Assembly: GCA_947625655.1 (NCBI GenBank)
Contig: CANQPD010000014.1
Coordinates: forward strand, 1 to 64,000
DNA from: an uncultured Dysosmobacter sp.
GTDB lineage: Bacteria; Bacillota; Clostridia; Oscillospirales; Oscillospiraceae
Reading direction: 5' to 3'
Length of the DNA stretch: 64,000 bases
Part shown: positions 9,105 to 17,760 of the stretch, piece after piece
How positions within the stretch are numbered: the first letter of the stretch is position 1
Layout: each line of letters starts with the position of its first letter
Translations under genes and position numbers: made by a program
The notes under the pieces: model-generated
What the model was told of the DNA's origin: nothing
The model's input: only the letters and a program-made list of their open reading frames with translations
The model's database searches: none

Positions 9105-11858
9105 TTAGAGCTGGGGCAGCTTGGCGACCACTGCGGCACAGCGGGGGCACAGATCGTCCACGCCGGACCGGGTGGAGTGCTTCCAGCAGCGGGGGCACTT
9201 GGCGCCGGCGGCGTTTTCCACGGCGGCGGCAAGCTCGCCGCCCACAGTGACGTCCACATGGGAGACAATCAGCAGATCGGCCAGCAGCTCGCCGTCCATC
9301 TCCGCCAGGAACGCGTCCTCGGCGGGCACGGTCAGCCGCACCTCGGCCTCCAGGGCCTTGCCGATCTTCTTTTCGGCCCGGGCGCTCTCCAGCGCGCCGT
9401 TGGCCACGTCGCGGATGGCAATGATTCTGTCCCACCTGGCCATGGCGCCTTCGTCCAGGGCGTAGTCGGCAAAGACCTTGTTCATCTCGTTGAACACCAC
9501 GTTCCGTCCATCGTCCTCGGTCCGATGGGGCATGGCCTGCCAGATCTCGTCGCAGGTAAAGGCCAGAATGGGGGCCATGATCTTGGCCATGGTGTCCAGG
9601 ATCAGGAACAGGGCGGTTTGGGCGCTGCGGCGCTTGACGCCGTCCTGCTCCTCGCAGTACAGCCGGTCCTTGATGATGTCCAGATAGAAGTTGGACATCT
9701 CCACCACGCAGAAGTCGTTGACGGCGTGGGTGACGGCGTTGAATTCATAGTCGCAATAGGCCTTCTCGCATTTTTCGATCAGGGCGTTCAGGCGGGTGAG
9801 GGCCCAGCGGTCCAGTTCCTCCATCTGGTTGGCGGGCACCAGGTGGTCGGCGTCAAAGCCGTCCAGGTTGCCCAGGCAGTACCGGGCGGTGTTGCGGAAC
9901 TTCAGGTAGTTCTGGGAGAGCTGCTTGAAAATGGTGTCAGAGCAGCGCATGTCGGCGTGATAGTCGGCGCTGGCGGCCCACAGCCGCAGCAGGTCCGCGC
10001 CGTACTTGTCGAAGATCTCATAGGGGTCCATGCCATTGCCCAGGGACTTGTGCATGGCCTTGCCCTCGCCGTCCACAGTCCAGCCGTGGGTGACGCACTC
10101 CTTGAAGGGCGCGCCGTTGCCGAAGGCGCCCACGGCGGTCAGCAGGGAGGACTGGAACCAGCCGCGGTACTGATCCAGGCCCTCCATGTAGACGGTGGCG
10201 GGCCAGAAGCCCTGGTCCCGCTTCATGGCGGCGAAGTGGGTGGAGCCGGAGTCGAACCAGCCGTCCAGGGTGTCGGTCTCCTTCTCGAAGCCGGACTTGC
10301 CGCCGCAGTGGGGGCAGGTGAACCCGGCGGGGAGAATATCGCTGGCCTCCTTGGCGAACCAGGCGTTGGAGCCCTCCGCCTCGAACAGCTTGGAGATAGC
10401 GGCGATGGTCTCGTCGGTGACCACGGGCTTGCCGCAGTCCCTGCAGTAGACCACGGGGATAGGCAGGCCCCAGCGGCGCTGGCGGCTGATGCACCAGTCG
10501 GCACGCTCCCGGATCATGGACTTCATGCGGTCGATGCCCCAGCCGGGCACCCAGCGCACGTTGTCGCAGGCGGCGCAGGCCTCGTCCTTGAAGGAGTCTA
10601 CGGAGCAGAACCACTGGGGGGTGGCCCGGAAGATGATGGGGTGCTTGCAGCGCCAGCAGTGGGGATAGCTGTGAACGATCTCCTCGGAGGCGAACAGCGC
10701 GCCGCTCTCCTTCATGTCCGCCAGGATGACGGGGTTGGATTCGTCGGTCTTCATGCCGGCGTACTTGCCGGCGTAGTCGGTGTGGCGGCCCTGGTCGTCC
10801 ACGGGCACCACCATTTCCATGCCGTAGCGCTTACAGGTCTGATAGTCGTCGGCGCCGAAGCCGGGGGCGGTGTGGACGCAGCCGGTGCCGGAGTCCATGG
10901 TGACATAGTCCGCCAGCAGCAGGCGGCTGGTCTTGGGCAGGAAGGGGTGGTCCGCCAGCATGTTCTCGAAGAAGGAGCCGGGGTGGGTCTCCACGATCTC
11001 GTAATCGGTGATCCGGCCCACCCGCATCACCTTGTCCACCAGGGCCTCGGCCATAATATAGATCTCGCCGTTCTCGGCTTTCACCAGGGCGTAGCTCTCA
11101 TCGGGGTGCAGGGCGATGGCCAGGTTTCCCGGCAGGGTCCAGATGGTGGTGGTCCAGATCACGAAAAACAGCCGGCTGTGGTCATACTCCCGCAGCTTGC
11201 CCAGATCGTCGTGCATCCTGAACTTGACGTACACGGTGGTGCAGGGGTCGTCCTGATACTCGATCTCGGCCTCGGCCAGGGCGGTCTCGTCGTGGGGGCA
11301 CCAGTACACGGGCTTGAGGCCCTTGTAGATATAGCCCTTCTTGTACATCTCGCCGAACACCTTGACCTCCTCGGCCTCAAAGCCGGGATTCATGGTGGCG
11401 TAGGGATGCTCCCAGTCGCCGATGACGCCCAGCCGCTGGAACCCCTCGCTCTGTACGTCCATATAGTGCTGGGCGAAGTCGTGGCAGGCGGAGCGGAAAT
11501 CGGGGATGCTCATGGCCTTGCGGTTGAGCTTGTTCTGCTTGATGATGGCGGACTCGATGGGCATGCCGTGGTTGTCCCAGCCGGGGATGTAGGGGGTGTA
11601 GTAGCCCCGCATGGCGTAGGACCGGGTGATAAAGTCCTTGATGGACTTATTCAGGGCGTGGCCCATGTGCAGCGCGCCGTTGGAGAACGGAGGGCCGTCA
11701 TGGAGGTTGAACAGGGGCTTGCCCTCGTTCTTTTTCAAAAGCTCGTGATAGACGTCGATCTTCTTCCAGCGTGCCAGCATTTCCGGCTCCCGCTTGGGCA
11801 GGCCCGCCCGCATGGGAAAGTCGGTCTTCGGCAGATTGATGGTCTTGTTGTAGTCCAT
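9105..11858 (-). CDS. ileS: Isoleucine--tRNA ligase
   Basis: 917 aa. It charges tRNA-Ile. The class I signature HIGH appears as DGPPFSNGALHMGHALN (about 58-74). The KMSKS motif appears in the variant form GKAMHKSLGN, and the C-terminal zinc site has CPRCWKH and CPRC. The editing (CP1) domain is intact. The start at 11858 follows GGAGG with a normal gap; the longer frame upstream is repeat sequence. Expression is predicted to be under an isoleucine-responsive T-box (12022-12312). Confidence 0.97.
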   Translation of the reverse strand: MDYNKTINLPKTDFPMRAGLPKREPEMLARWKKIDVYHELLKKNEGKPLFNLHDGPPFSNGALHMGHALNKSIKDFITRSYAMRGYYTPYIPGWDNHGMPIESAIIKQNKLNRKAMSIPDFRSACHDFAQHYMDVQSEGFQRLGVIGDWEHPYATMNPGFEAEEVKVFGEMYKKGYIYKGLKPVYWCPHDETALAEAEIEYQDDPCTTVYVKFRMHDDLGKLREYDHSRLFFVIWTTTIWTLPGNLAIALHPDESYALVKAENGEIYIMAEALVDKVMRVGRITDYEIVETHPGSFFENMLADHPFLPKTSRLLLADYVTMDSGTGCVHTAPGFGADDYQTCKRYGMEMVVPVDDQGRHTDYAGKYAGMKTDESNPVILADMKESGALFASEEIVHSYPHCWRCKHPIIFRATPQWFCSVDSFKDEACAACDNVRWVPGWGIDRMKSMIRERADWCISRQRRWGLPIPVVYCRDCGKPVVTDETIAAISKLFEAEGSNAWFAKEASDILPAGFTCPHCGGKSGFEKETDTLDGWFDSGSTHFAAMKRDQGFWPATVYMEGLDQYRGWFQSSLLTAVGAFGNGAPFKECVTHGWTVDGEGKAMHKSLGNGMDPYEIFDKYGADLLRLWAASADYHADMRCSDTIFKQLSQNYLKFRNTARYCLGNLDGFDADHLVPANQMEELDRWALTRLNALIEKCEKAYCDYEFNAVTHAVNDFCVVEMSNFYLDIIKDRLYCEEQDGVKRRSAQTALFLILDTMAKIMAPILAFTCDEIWQAMPHRTEDDGRNVVFNEMNKVFADYALDEGAMARWDRIIAIRDVANGALESARAEKKIGKALEAEVRLTVPAEDAFLAEMDGELLADLLIVSHVDVTVGGELAAAVENAAGAKCPRCWKHSTRSGVDDLCPRCAAVVAKLPQL

Positions 11859-11884
11859 GTCTGTTTCCTCCGTATCTGAAATCA

Positions 11885-12022
11885 CTTTGAATTGATAATT
11901 CATAATTGATAATGGATAATTGACAATTGACAATGGACAATGATGGAATCCGCCTCCGGCGGATCGATTTCAATTGCCGCCGCAGGCGGCCTCTCTGTTC
12001 CCCCGTCATTGTCAATTATCAA
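11885..12022. repeat. palindromic AT-rich repeat between T-box and ileS start
   Basis: Runs of AATTGATAATTCATAATTG and GACAATTGACAATGG on one side pair with CATTGTCAATTATCAATT on the other. Between them lie GC-rich inverted segments (CCGCCTCCGGCGG and GCCGCCGCAGGCGGC). The block sits inside the transcribed leader, after the T-box terminator and before the ileS ribosome-binding site. No gene is present. Confidence 0.65.
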
Positions 12023-12312
12023 TTAAAAAACGCCTTGCCTCTTGTTCAAGAGACAAAGCGTTCAAAAACACTCTGCGGTACCACTCTCGGTTGCCGGCTC
12101 CTTGCGGAGGCCGGCCGCTCGCCGCCCGCCAATACGGGCCGATGCTGTAACGGGCATCATCCGTCCACGCTTACTTGCATACAGCCGTCTTTCAGCAGGA
12201 GGCTCCAAGGTGATTTTCGCCCTTTACGCCCGTCCGCCTTGCACCAAACGGCGGCTCTCTTCGCGGGAACCAAAGGGGTACTCGTCCTTATCCACGCCAA
12301 AATGTTCAATTA
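12022..12312 (-). promoter_or_regulatory. T-box leader, isoleucine-specific
   Basis: On the minus strand the T-box core AGTGGTACCGC lies at 12075-12085. It is followed by an intrinsic terminator (12025-12062: AACGCTTTGTCTCTTG paired with CAAGAGGCAAGGCGTT, then T6). Upstream, the specifier-loop context GAAAATCACC has ATC, an isoleucine codon, at 12212-12214. A stem I distal region and GAGAG-type elements precede it. Known T-box logic: uncharged tRNA-Ile stabilises the antiterminator and lets ileS be transcribed. Confidence 0.92.
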
Positions 12313-12316
12313 CCGG

Positions 12317-12347
12317 ATTATAATATCACGTTTTGGCGGTTTGTCAA
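12317..12347 (-). promoter_or_regulatory. ileS promoter
   Basis: Consensus TTGACA at 12342-12347 and TATAAT at 12317-12322 (19-base spacer). An overlapping TATTAT would give 16. It is placed immediately upstream of the T-box leader. Confidence 0.75.
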
Positions 12348-12384
12348 CCCGTTTTCCTGAATTTTTCCCCGAATTTCCGCCCGG

Positions 12385-12552
12385 TCACTGATAGCGGTAC
12401 CGCTGGGCGGTATAGCGGTCGATGCAGGCCTGAAACTGCTCGTGGCTGCGGAACTCCAGCAGCTGCCCGCCCTCGGTCTCGTGGAAGGACACCACCCGCC
12501 GCTCCGTATCCACCCAAATGCGCCAGACGGTTTCCTGCCTCTCCTTTGCCAC
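12385..12552 (-). CDS. mini-protein of an XRE-switch module (paralogue of 12935-13105)
   Basis: 55 aa, not recognised as a named family. The start is GTG, preceded by GGGAGGTG. It shares a frame-long pattern with the 56-aa protein at 12935-13105: W-R-(I/V)-W-V-D-T near the N-terminus, (V/I)VSFHE.EG..QLLEFRS in the middle and Y(R)YRYQ at the C-terminus. This conservation in both copies is what supports coding. It is transcribed divergently from the XRE regulator at 12684, and the shared promoter region holds two palindromes. It has no signal peptide or membrane segment. Function unknown. Confidence 0.72.
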   Translation of the reverse strand: MAKERQETVWRIWVDTERRVVSFHETEGGQLLEFRSHEQFQACIDRYTAQRYRYQ

Positions 12553-12588
12553 CGGCCCTCACCTCCCGTTCAAATGCCCCTATCCGTC

Positions 12589-12643
12589 ATTTTATGCGAA
12601 AACCGCATAAAATGCAATATGCAATTTTCGCATATCCTAGAAT
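12589..12643. promoter_or_regulatory. divergent promoter with two palindromic operators
   Basis: Operator 1 (12591-12611) is TTTATGCG, five bases, CGCATAAA. It fills the 17-base spacer of a minus-strand promoter (TTGCAT at 12612-12617, TAAAAT at 12589-12594) that would drive the mini-protein. Operator 2 (12617-12635) is ATATGC, seven bases, GCATAT, just upstream of a plus-strand -10 box TAGAAT (12638-12643) for the XRE gene. The likely ligand is the XRE protein itself. Confidence 0.65.
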
Positions 12644-12683
12644 AAAAGCGGATGGAAAACCAACGGAAGGGGAGGGGTGCGCG

Positions 12684-12902
12684 GTGGCATATCAGCGGCT
12701 GCGGGATCTGCGGGAGGACAGGGACCTGCCCCAGCGGGCGCTGGCGGAGCTGCTCCACGTCTCCCAGGCCACCTATTCCCGGTACGAGGGCGGCACGCTG
12801 GACATCCCCAGCGCGGCGCTGATCGCCCTGGCCCGGTTTTACGACACCAGCATCGACTATCTGCTGGGCCTGACCGACGACCCGGTGCCTTACCGAAAAT
12901 AA
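12684..12902 (+). CDS. XRE family transcriptional regulator (HTH_3)
   Basis: 72 aa, consisting of one Cro/C1-type helix-turn-helix domain (about residues 5-62). The recognition region is LAELLHVSQATYSRYEGG, followed by the typical ALARFYDTSIDYLLGLTD. The start is GTG after GGAAGGGGAGGGG. It is divergent from one mini-protein gene and convergent with its paralogue, so it probably represses its own operator region. Two similar regulators lie at 23012 and 42183. Confidence 0.9.
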   Translation: MAYQRLRDLREDRDLPQRALAELLHVSQATYSRYEGGTLDIPSAALIALARFYDTSIDYLLGLTDDPVPYRK

Positions 12903-12930
12903 AAAAGGACGCCGTTAGGCGTCCTTTTTC
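12902..12930. terminator. bidirectional terminator
   Basis: AAAAAGGACGCC/GGCGTCCTTTTT with a GTTA loop, between the XRE gene and the convergent mini-protein gene. Confidence 0.85.
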
Positions 12931-12934
12931 GCGC

Positions 12935-13105
12935 TTACTGATAGCGGTACTGCTTGCAGGTGTACTGATCCACGCAGCTCAAAAACATCTCCCGGCTGCG
13001 GAACTCCAGCAGCTGACAGCCCTCCTCTTCGTGGAAGGACACGATGCGCCGCCGGGTGTCCACCCAGACGCGCCACAGGTTTTCGCTGACCGTAGTTTTC
13101 TCCAT
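12935..13105 (-). CDS. mini-protein (paralogue of 12385-12552)
   Basis: 56 aa, starting at an ATG preceded by AAGGAG. It is homologous over its whole length to the 55-aa protein on the other side of the XRE gene: LWRVWVDTRRR, IVSFHEEEG, QLLEFRSRE and a YRYQ end are shared in position. Differences are spread along the protein while the W, V-D-T, F-H-E and L-L-E-F-R-S positions are kept, which argues for selection on the protein. No family is recognised. The tandem arrangement suggests a duplication around the regulator. Confidence 0.72.
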   Translation of the reverse strand: MEKTTVSENLWRVWVDTRRRIVSFHEEEGCQLLEFRSREMFLSCVDQYTCKQYRYQ

Positions 13106-13185
13106 AGGGGAAGGCTCCTTTCACACAGCTTCTGATAATAAGACGATCCAGCGGGGCGTTTTGTTTCACCCTTTTTGAAAATTTT

Positions 13186-13860
13186 CTAAGAATTTTTTTC
13201 CGCCGCCGCCTGGGCCTCCATCTCCGCCGCCACATCCGCCCGGAAGGCGTCCCAGGCCTCCGGGTGATCCACGAAATACAGCGGGCAGCGCTTCCCCGTC
13301 ACGTCATAGTGGCGGATGACGTCGGTTTCCGGGTCCAGCCGGAACTCCCGGCACAGCCAGGCGGTCAGCTCCACGGTCCGGTCATAGGTGACAGGGAGGA
13401 ACCGGCCCGTCTCATCGGGGTGGCACACCTCGATGGCCACCGTGTCGCCGTTGCGGGTGTTGGAGGCGTAGGCGATCTCCGACAACGGGATGCACTGGAT
13501 GGCCTCGCCCTCCAGCCCGATGACGAAGTGGCTGCTGGCGTAGGTGCCCTCCTGGCCGGAGGACAGGGACTCAAAGTAGTTGCGGTTGGCCTGGGCGGTG
13601 GTGTTGGGGTTGCCCACATAGTGGATGACCACGCCGTTCACCGCCTCCAGCTCCGTCCCGGGCCGGGACCACTCGTTGACCGTCAAAAAATCCTCTTGGA
13701 CGTAATCCGGCGCCTCCACATCCCTGGGGTCGGGGGCCCGCCGGGCCAGCAGCGCCCCGCCCACGGCGAATACCAGCACCAGCAGCGCCGCTCCCAGCGC
13801 CCCGGTTTTCAGCCGGGGGTCGATGTACCACCGCCGCCGTCTTCTTCTGCGGGTCGCCAT
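13186..13860 (-). CDS. N-acetylmuramoyl-L-alanine amidase (amidase_2), membrane-anchored
   Basis: 224 aa. It cleaves the bond between N-acetylmuramic acid and the stem peptide. A very basic N-terminus (MATRRRRRRRW) precedes one membrane segment (about 20-40) and the amidase_2 domain. Candidate zinc ligands are the histidine in VVIHYVGNP, the histidine in IRHYDVTGKRCP and the cysteine in that same motif. SSHFVIGLEG is also typical. Its start lies three bases after the ABC permease stop, so translation is probably coupled. The basic tail plus one membrane helix implies an externally facing domain. Confidence 0.88.
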   Translation of the reverse strand: MATRRRRRRRWYIDPRLKTGALGAALLVLVFAVGGALLARRAPDPRDVEAPDYVQEDFLTVNEWSRPGTELEAVNGVVIHYVGNPNTTAQANRNYFESLSSGQEGTYASSHFVIGLEGEAIQCIPLSEIAYASNTRNGDTVAIEVCHPDETGRFLPVTYDRTVELTAWLCREFRLDPETDVIRHYDVTGKRCPLYFVDHPEAWDAFRADVAAEMEAQAAAEKNS

Positions 13861-13863
13861 GTC

Positions 13864-15921
13864 TCAGCCCACCGCCCCCGCCACAAAGACCTCCGTGGGG
13901 CCGTCTTCCCCGCCGATGACGCCGATGGAGGCGGCGGGGGAGACGTAGTTTTCCTCAGCGAAGGGGTCTTCATAGGCGTATTCCGTGTTGGCAGGGACGC
14001 GCCCCTCAGAAACGGCGCCGTCATAACCCGGGCCATAGATCGCGTTGTCGTACTGCGACCAGGTCAGCAGCCGCTCCCGGTCGATCAGCCCCAGCTCCTC
14101 CAGGCAGGCCAGGGTGCTGGTCATCTCCGGCCGCATGGTGATGGAGATGGTGTCCCAGTTGGTGCCCGCTCCATCGGGCAGTTCCTGCGTAAAGTTCAGG
14201 GAGAAGTCCAGGGCATAGGCACCGTCATGGTTCTCGTCGAACCAGTCCACCTGCCCCCAGGCGCCCGCCGCGGCGTCCTTGCCGATAGCCTCCAGCACGG
14301 CGGCGGCCTCCCGGCTGCTCAGACCCAGATATTCCGTGGAATTGTCCCTGGTATACTGGTATATGCCCCCGCCGGCGACAGTATAACTGGGATCGTCCAG
14401 GTGCAGGCGCTTGGCCTTCATGGCTTCGCTGTTCACCAGCTGATCCAGCAGGCAGTCCAGTGTACCGGCCTGGCCGATCCGGCTCTGGGTGATGGGGATG
14501 GAATAGGAGCGCTCCAGCGTGCGGCCCGAGGCCAGCGTGTAGTTCAGATCCAGCCAGACATAGGTGTAGGCCTCGTCCCGGCTCCGGGCCTCCTCCAGGC
14601 GCTGATCCAGATTTCGCAGCTCGTCGGCGCTGGCGGTGATGGCCCGGTGAAGCCCCAGGACCTCTTCGATCAGGGCGTCGTCCTGGCCGGAGGAGAGGTC
14701 ATAGTTGTTGCTCGCCGTGTAGAGGTGGACGCGCTGGAGCTCCCCGGCCTCCGGCACCCGGCGCTCGATGCCCGCCAGGTCGAACCGCAGCCCGGCGCAC
14801 ACCGCCGCGCAGCCCGCCGCCACCAGGAGGACGCCCAGCCAGCTCCGGCGGAACACCCGCAGGGACTTGGCCAGCAGCATGGACGCCCCGTAGTAGCCGA
14901 TGATGCCCGCCGCGATCATGCACACCGCCATGGGCAGGGCGTCGCAGTAGCTGCCCTGCTGGAAGGGGCCCTCCCAGAACAGGGCGTACAGCAGCCGCCC
15001 GCCCAGCAGGGCCGCCAGCGCCGCCACACCGTAGCGGAACACGGGCTTCATCCAGCCCACGGCCACCACGTCGCCGGCGCACTCGCTTCTGCGGCGGCGG
15101 TACAATAGCCAGGCCAGGGCCAGCAGCACCGCTCCCACCAGGGCGTAAACGCCGATGAGCCAGAAGTTTTCCAGCTCCACGGCGGTCAGCTCCGCGGGGG
15201 CATAGACGCTGCTGTAGGCGGGGACTGACGATGTGTATGTGGTATCCACCCCCAGGTTGCCCATCAGATGCACCGTGGGGGACAGATAGCTGACAGCGCC
15301 GGTGTAGTAGGAATTCACGCCCACCAGGAAGCAGGAGGCGAACTCCGTGAGGAGCCACTCCAGCAGCACCGCCAGGAAGTGGAACAGGAAGTACAGCGCC
15401 GGCAGGGCAAAGATATTGCCGGTGACAAACGCCGCGAAGGTGGCGCTGGCAAAGTAGAAAAAGCTCAGGCCCAGCACGCCCAGGATGGTGTTGAACAGGC
15501 CCGCCGGGTCGATCCCGCCGTAAAAGGCGGAGATCAGCACGCACAGCGCCCCGGTGACGGCGTAGGGGATGATCATCATGGCCATGCCGGAGAGGAAGTT
15601 GGTGACAAAGACCCCCTCCCGCCGGATGGGCAGCGTGTGCATCAGCCCCACGCTGCGGGCGTTGTACAGATAGCTCCACACCACCATGGCGCAGAGGATG
15701 GCGTACAGCAGGGAGATGACCGGCACGATGGTCAGGACGGCATAGTAGCCCTCCGTAAAGTTCAGGGGCGTCATGCTCCGGGACGGATTCCGGATCAGCT
15801 CCAGCAGCATCGCCAGGGGGAACAGGGCCCCCAGCAGGCTGGCCATGCCCCACAGGGGCCAGAACCGGGTCAGGTTTTTGCGGAACAGGGTTTTATTAAA
15901 GAATGATGTCTTTGACTGCAT
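13864..15921 (-). CDS. ABC-2 type transporter permease
   Basis: 685 aa. The N-terminal part (to about residue 400) has multiple hydrophobic segments, including GMASLLGALFPLAMLLELI and the MHTLPIRREGVF loop seen in ABC-2 permeases. The C-terminal 280 residues are mostly hydrophilic and may face outward. The ATG at 15921 is preferred because GGGAGGTG lies upstream; it overlaps the ATPase gene by 26 bp. With the ATPase and GntR regulator it forms a YtrA-like operon. The substrate cannot be told from sequence. Confidence 0.85.
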   Translation of the reverse strand: MQSKTSFFNKTLFRKNLTRFWPLWGMASLLGALFPLAMLLELIRNPSRSMTPLNFTEGYYAVLTIVPVISLLYAILCAMVVWSYLYNARSVGLMHTLPIRREGVFVTNFLSGMAMMIIPYAVTGALCVLISAFYGGIDPAGLFNTILGVLGLSFFYFASATFAAFVTGNIFALPALYFLFHFLAVLLEWLLTEFASCFLVGVNSYYTGAVSYLSPTVHLMGNLGVDTTYTSSVPAYSSVYAPAELTAVELENFWLIGVYALVGAVLLALAWLLYRRRRSECAGDVVAVGWMKPVFRYGVAALAALLGGRLLYALFWEGPFQQGSYCDALPMAVCMIAAGIIGYYGASMLLAKSLRVFRRSWLGVLLVAAGCAAVCAGLRFDLAGIERRVPEAGELQRVHLYTASNNYDLSSGQDDALIEEVLGLHRAITASADELRNLDQRLEEARSRDEAYTYVWLDLNYTLASGRTLERSYSIPITQSRIGQAGTLDCLLDQLVNSEAMKAKRLHLDDPSYTVAGGGIYQYTRDNSTEYLGLSSREAAAVLEAIGKDAAAGAWGQVDWFDENHDGAYALDFSLNFTQELPDGAGTNWDTISITMRPEMTSTLACLEELGLIDRERLLTWSQYDNAIYGPGYDGAVSEGRVPANTEYAYEDPFAEENYVSPAASIGVIGGEDGPTEVFVAGAVG

Positions 15922-16792
15922 AGTCCGCACCTCCCAATTCATAGATAAAGATTTCCTCCAGCGTCAGGGGCACCGCGTCCACCAGCAGGGGGTCATAAGC
16001 GGAGACCTTCGCCGCGGCCTCCTCGGCGTTCATCCGCATGATCAGGGTGTGGATGCGGCCCACCCGGCTGGCGTGGAGCACCGGCAGCTCAGGCGGCACC
16101 TCCTCCGCGCCGTCCTTGAACACCACCTGCAGCTTCACCATGTTGTCCTGCAGCTGGGCAAGGCTCCGCTCCAGCAGCACCTTCCCGTGGTCCATAATGC
16201 CCACATGGTCGCACACGTCCTCCAGCTCCCGCAGGTTGTGGGAGCTGACCAGCACCGTGGTGCCCCGCTGGGCCACGTCCCCCATCACCAATGACCACAC
16301 CTGCCGCCGCATCACCGGGTCCAGGCCGTCCACCGGCTCGTCCAGGATCAGGTAGTCCGGCATGCAGCTCAGGGCCAGCCAGAAGGCCACCTGCTTCTGC
16401 ATGCCCTTGCTGAGGCGGCGGATGGTCTTCTTTTCGTCAATCTGAAAGACTTCCTTCAATTTTTCATAGCGCTCCATGGAAAAGCCGGGATAAAATCCCC
16501 GGTAAAAGCGCATCATATCCCGGACGCTGGACTGCATGAAGTAATACCAGTCGTCGGGAATGGCGGCAATGCGCGCCTTCAGCGCCGCGTTTTCCCACAC
16601 GTCCTGGCCGCCGGCGCGGATGCTGCCCTCGTCCTGGCGGTAGATGCCCGTCAGGCAGCGGATCAGGGTGGACTTGCCCGCGCCGTTGGGCCCCACCAGG
16701 CCATAGACGCTGCCTGTGGGGACGGAAATCGTGGCCCCGTCCAGCGCCGCGAAGCCGTCGAACCGCTTGACGGCGTTTTTCACTTCGATCAT
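15896..16792 (-). CDS. ABC transporter ATP-binding protein
   Basis: 298 aa, the energy-providing subunit. Walker A GPNGAGKST (about 34-42), signature-like RRLSKGMQKQ (about 124-133, a variant of LSGGQ), Walker B YLILDEPVDGLDP and the switch histidine in LVSSHNLRELE are present in order. The C-terminal extension is typical of drug/antibiotic-type exporters. Its start overlaps the GntR stop (ATGA), and its end overlaps the permease. Confidence 0.93.
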   Translation of the reverse strand: MIEVKNAVKRFDGFAALDGATISVPTGSVYGLVGPNGAGKSTLIRCLTGIYRQDEGSIRAGGQDVWENAALKARIAAIPDDWYYFMQSSVRDMMRFYRGFYPGFSMERYEKLKEVFQIDEKKTIRRLSKGMQKQVAFWLALSCMPDYLILDEPVDGLDPVMRRQVWSLVMGDVAQRGTTVLVSSHNLRELEDVCDHVGIMDHGKVLLERSLAQLQDNMVKLQVVFKDGAEEVPPELPVLHASRVGRIHTLIMRMNAEEAAAKVSAYDPLLVDAVPLTLEEIFIYELGGADYAVKDIIL

Positions 16793-17160
16793 GGTGTCTC
16801 CTCCTTTTGCGTCTCCGCCAGCAGCGCCAGCAGCTCCCCGTCATCCACGCCCAGATACCGCAGCTCCGCCACCAGCTCCCGCACCCGGCCCAAAAGCTCT
16901 TTTTTCCGGGCCGCGTCCGCGTCCACATTTCCGCTGGCGAAACTGCCCTTGCCGGGGACGGAGTAGATGTACCCCTCGCCCTCCAGCTCGTTATAGGCCC
17001 GCTGGATGGTGTTGGGGTTGATGCTGAGCTGCGTGGCCAGCGCCCGCACCGACGGCAGCTTTTCGTCCGGCGCCATGGCTCCGGTGACGATCAGCTTCCG
17101 CAGCCCGTCCTTGATCTGCTCGTAGATGGGCCGGGAGTCCCGGTAGTTCAGGCTGATCAT
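16789..17160 (-). CDS. GntR family regulator, YtrA subfamily
   Basis: 123 aa. A winged-helix GntR domain (RPIYEQIKDGLRKLIVTG, then LPSVRALATQLSINPNTIQRAY) is followed by only about 50 residues. That short helical tail defines the YtrA group, which usually controls an adjacent ABC transporter. The start at 17160 follows AAGGTG. The gene heads the transporter operon, and a perfect palindrome at 17200-17226 is a likely binding site, giving autorepression. Confidence 0.92.
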   Translation of the reverse strand: MISLNYRDSRPIYEQIKDGLRKLIVTGAMAPDEKLPSVRALATQLSINPNTIQRAYNELEGEGYIYSVPGKGSFASGNVDADAARKKELLGRVRELVAELRYLGVDDGELLALLAETQKEETP

Positions 17161-17199
17161 CGCTTCACCTTCCCTTCTGCGGCGGAACGGGCCGCCGCA

Positions 17200-17226
17200 A
17201 ACTGTATTAACCGTTCTAGTACAGTT
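17200..17226. promoter_or_regulatory. palindromic operator for the GntR/ABC operon
   Basis: A perfect inverted repeat AACTGTA, 13 bases, TACAGTT, about 40 bp upstream of the GntR start. YtrA-type regulators commonly bind TGTA/TACA palindromes over their own promoter. Confidence 0.7.
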
Positions 17227-17311
17227 AGGATAACACGGGGAGGAGACGCTGTCAAGCCCCGTTTTGGGGCAAAATTTCTGTATTTTCCCGGGGAAAGGCA
17301 TCAAATTCCTC

Positions 17312-17340
17312 TTTACAATTGGAAAATGGTGTGATATATT
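17312..17340 (+). promoter_or_regulatory. rpsO promoter
   Basis: TTTACA, 17-base spacer, TATATT. The leader of about 100 nt before rpsO could hold an S15 autoregulatory structure, but I cannot identify one. Confidence 0.65.
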
Positions 17341-17449
17341 TCTTAAGCACGCCATTGTGCGGAGCACGCCCCGGAACTTCGTTTTGCGGACTTTCACCGA
17401 TCCCGAAGCGCAGTCCCGCGGGGAATTTATGGAAAGGTGGAAATTTACC

Positions 17450-17716
17450 ATGCTGCGCAAAGAACAGAAGACCGCTATCATCGACGCCAACCGCACCCAC
17501 GAGACCGACACCGGCTCCCCCGAGGTGCAGATCGCCATTCTCACCGAGCGCATCAACGTGCTGACCGAGCACATGCGCAACAACCCCCAGGACAAGCACT
17601 CCAACCGCGGATTGCTGAAGATGGTCGGCAAGCGCCGCAGCCTGCTGGACTACCTGCAGAAGAAGGACATCGAGCGCTACCGCGCCCTGATCGCCAAGCT
17701 GGGTATCCGTAAGTAA
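17450..17716 (+). CDS. rpsO: 30S ribosomal protein S15
   Basis: 88 aa, the full family length. S15 binds the central domain of 16S rRNA early in assembly. [19 protein letters not shown] and the H-S-N-R-G-L motif ([16 protein letters not shown]) are diagnostic. The ATG follows GGAAAGGTGG. It is followed by a strong terminator and then pnp, the conserved rpsO-pnp order. Confidence 0.97.
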   Translation: MLRKEQKTAIIDANRTHETDTGSPEVQIAILTERINVLTEHMRNNPQDKHSNRGLLKMVGKRRSLLDYLQKKDIERYRALIAKLGIRK

Positions 17717-17724
17717 GACGCAAA

Positions 17725-17760
17725 TCGGGTGACGGAGGCCAGCCTCCGTCACCCGTTTCT
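17725..17760 (+). terminator. rpsO terminator or rpsO-pnp processing hairpin
   Basis: GGGTGACGGAGG/CCTCCGTCACCC stem with a short loop and a weak T run after it. Part of transcription may read through into pnp. Confidence 0.7.

Noticed and set aside
8949-11879. 976-codon open frame on the plus strand opposite ileS
   Set aside because: It is the antisense shadow of a clear ileS gene in GC-rich DNA; its translation is low-complexity (G, V, H, Q, L rich) with no domain.
12344-12562. 72-codon minus-strand frame overlapping the mini-protein gene
   Set aside because: It is another frame of the same stretch; the 55-aa frame has the ribosome-binding site and a paralogue, this one has neither.
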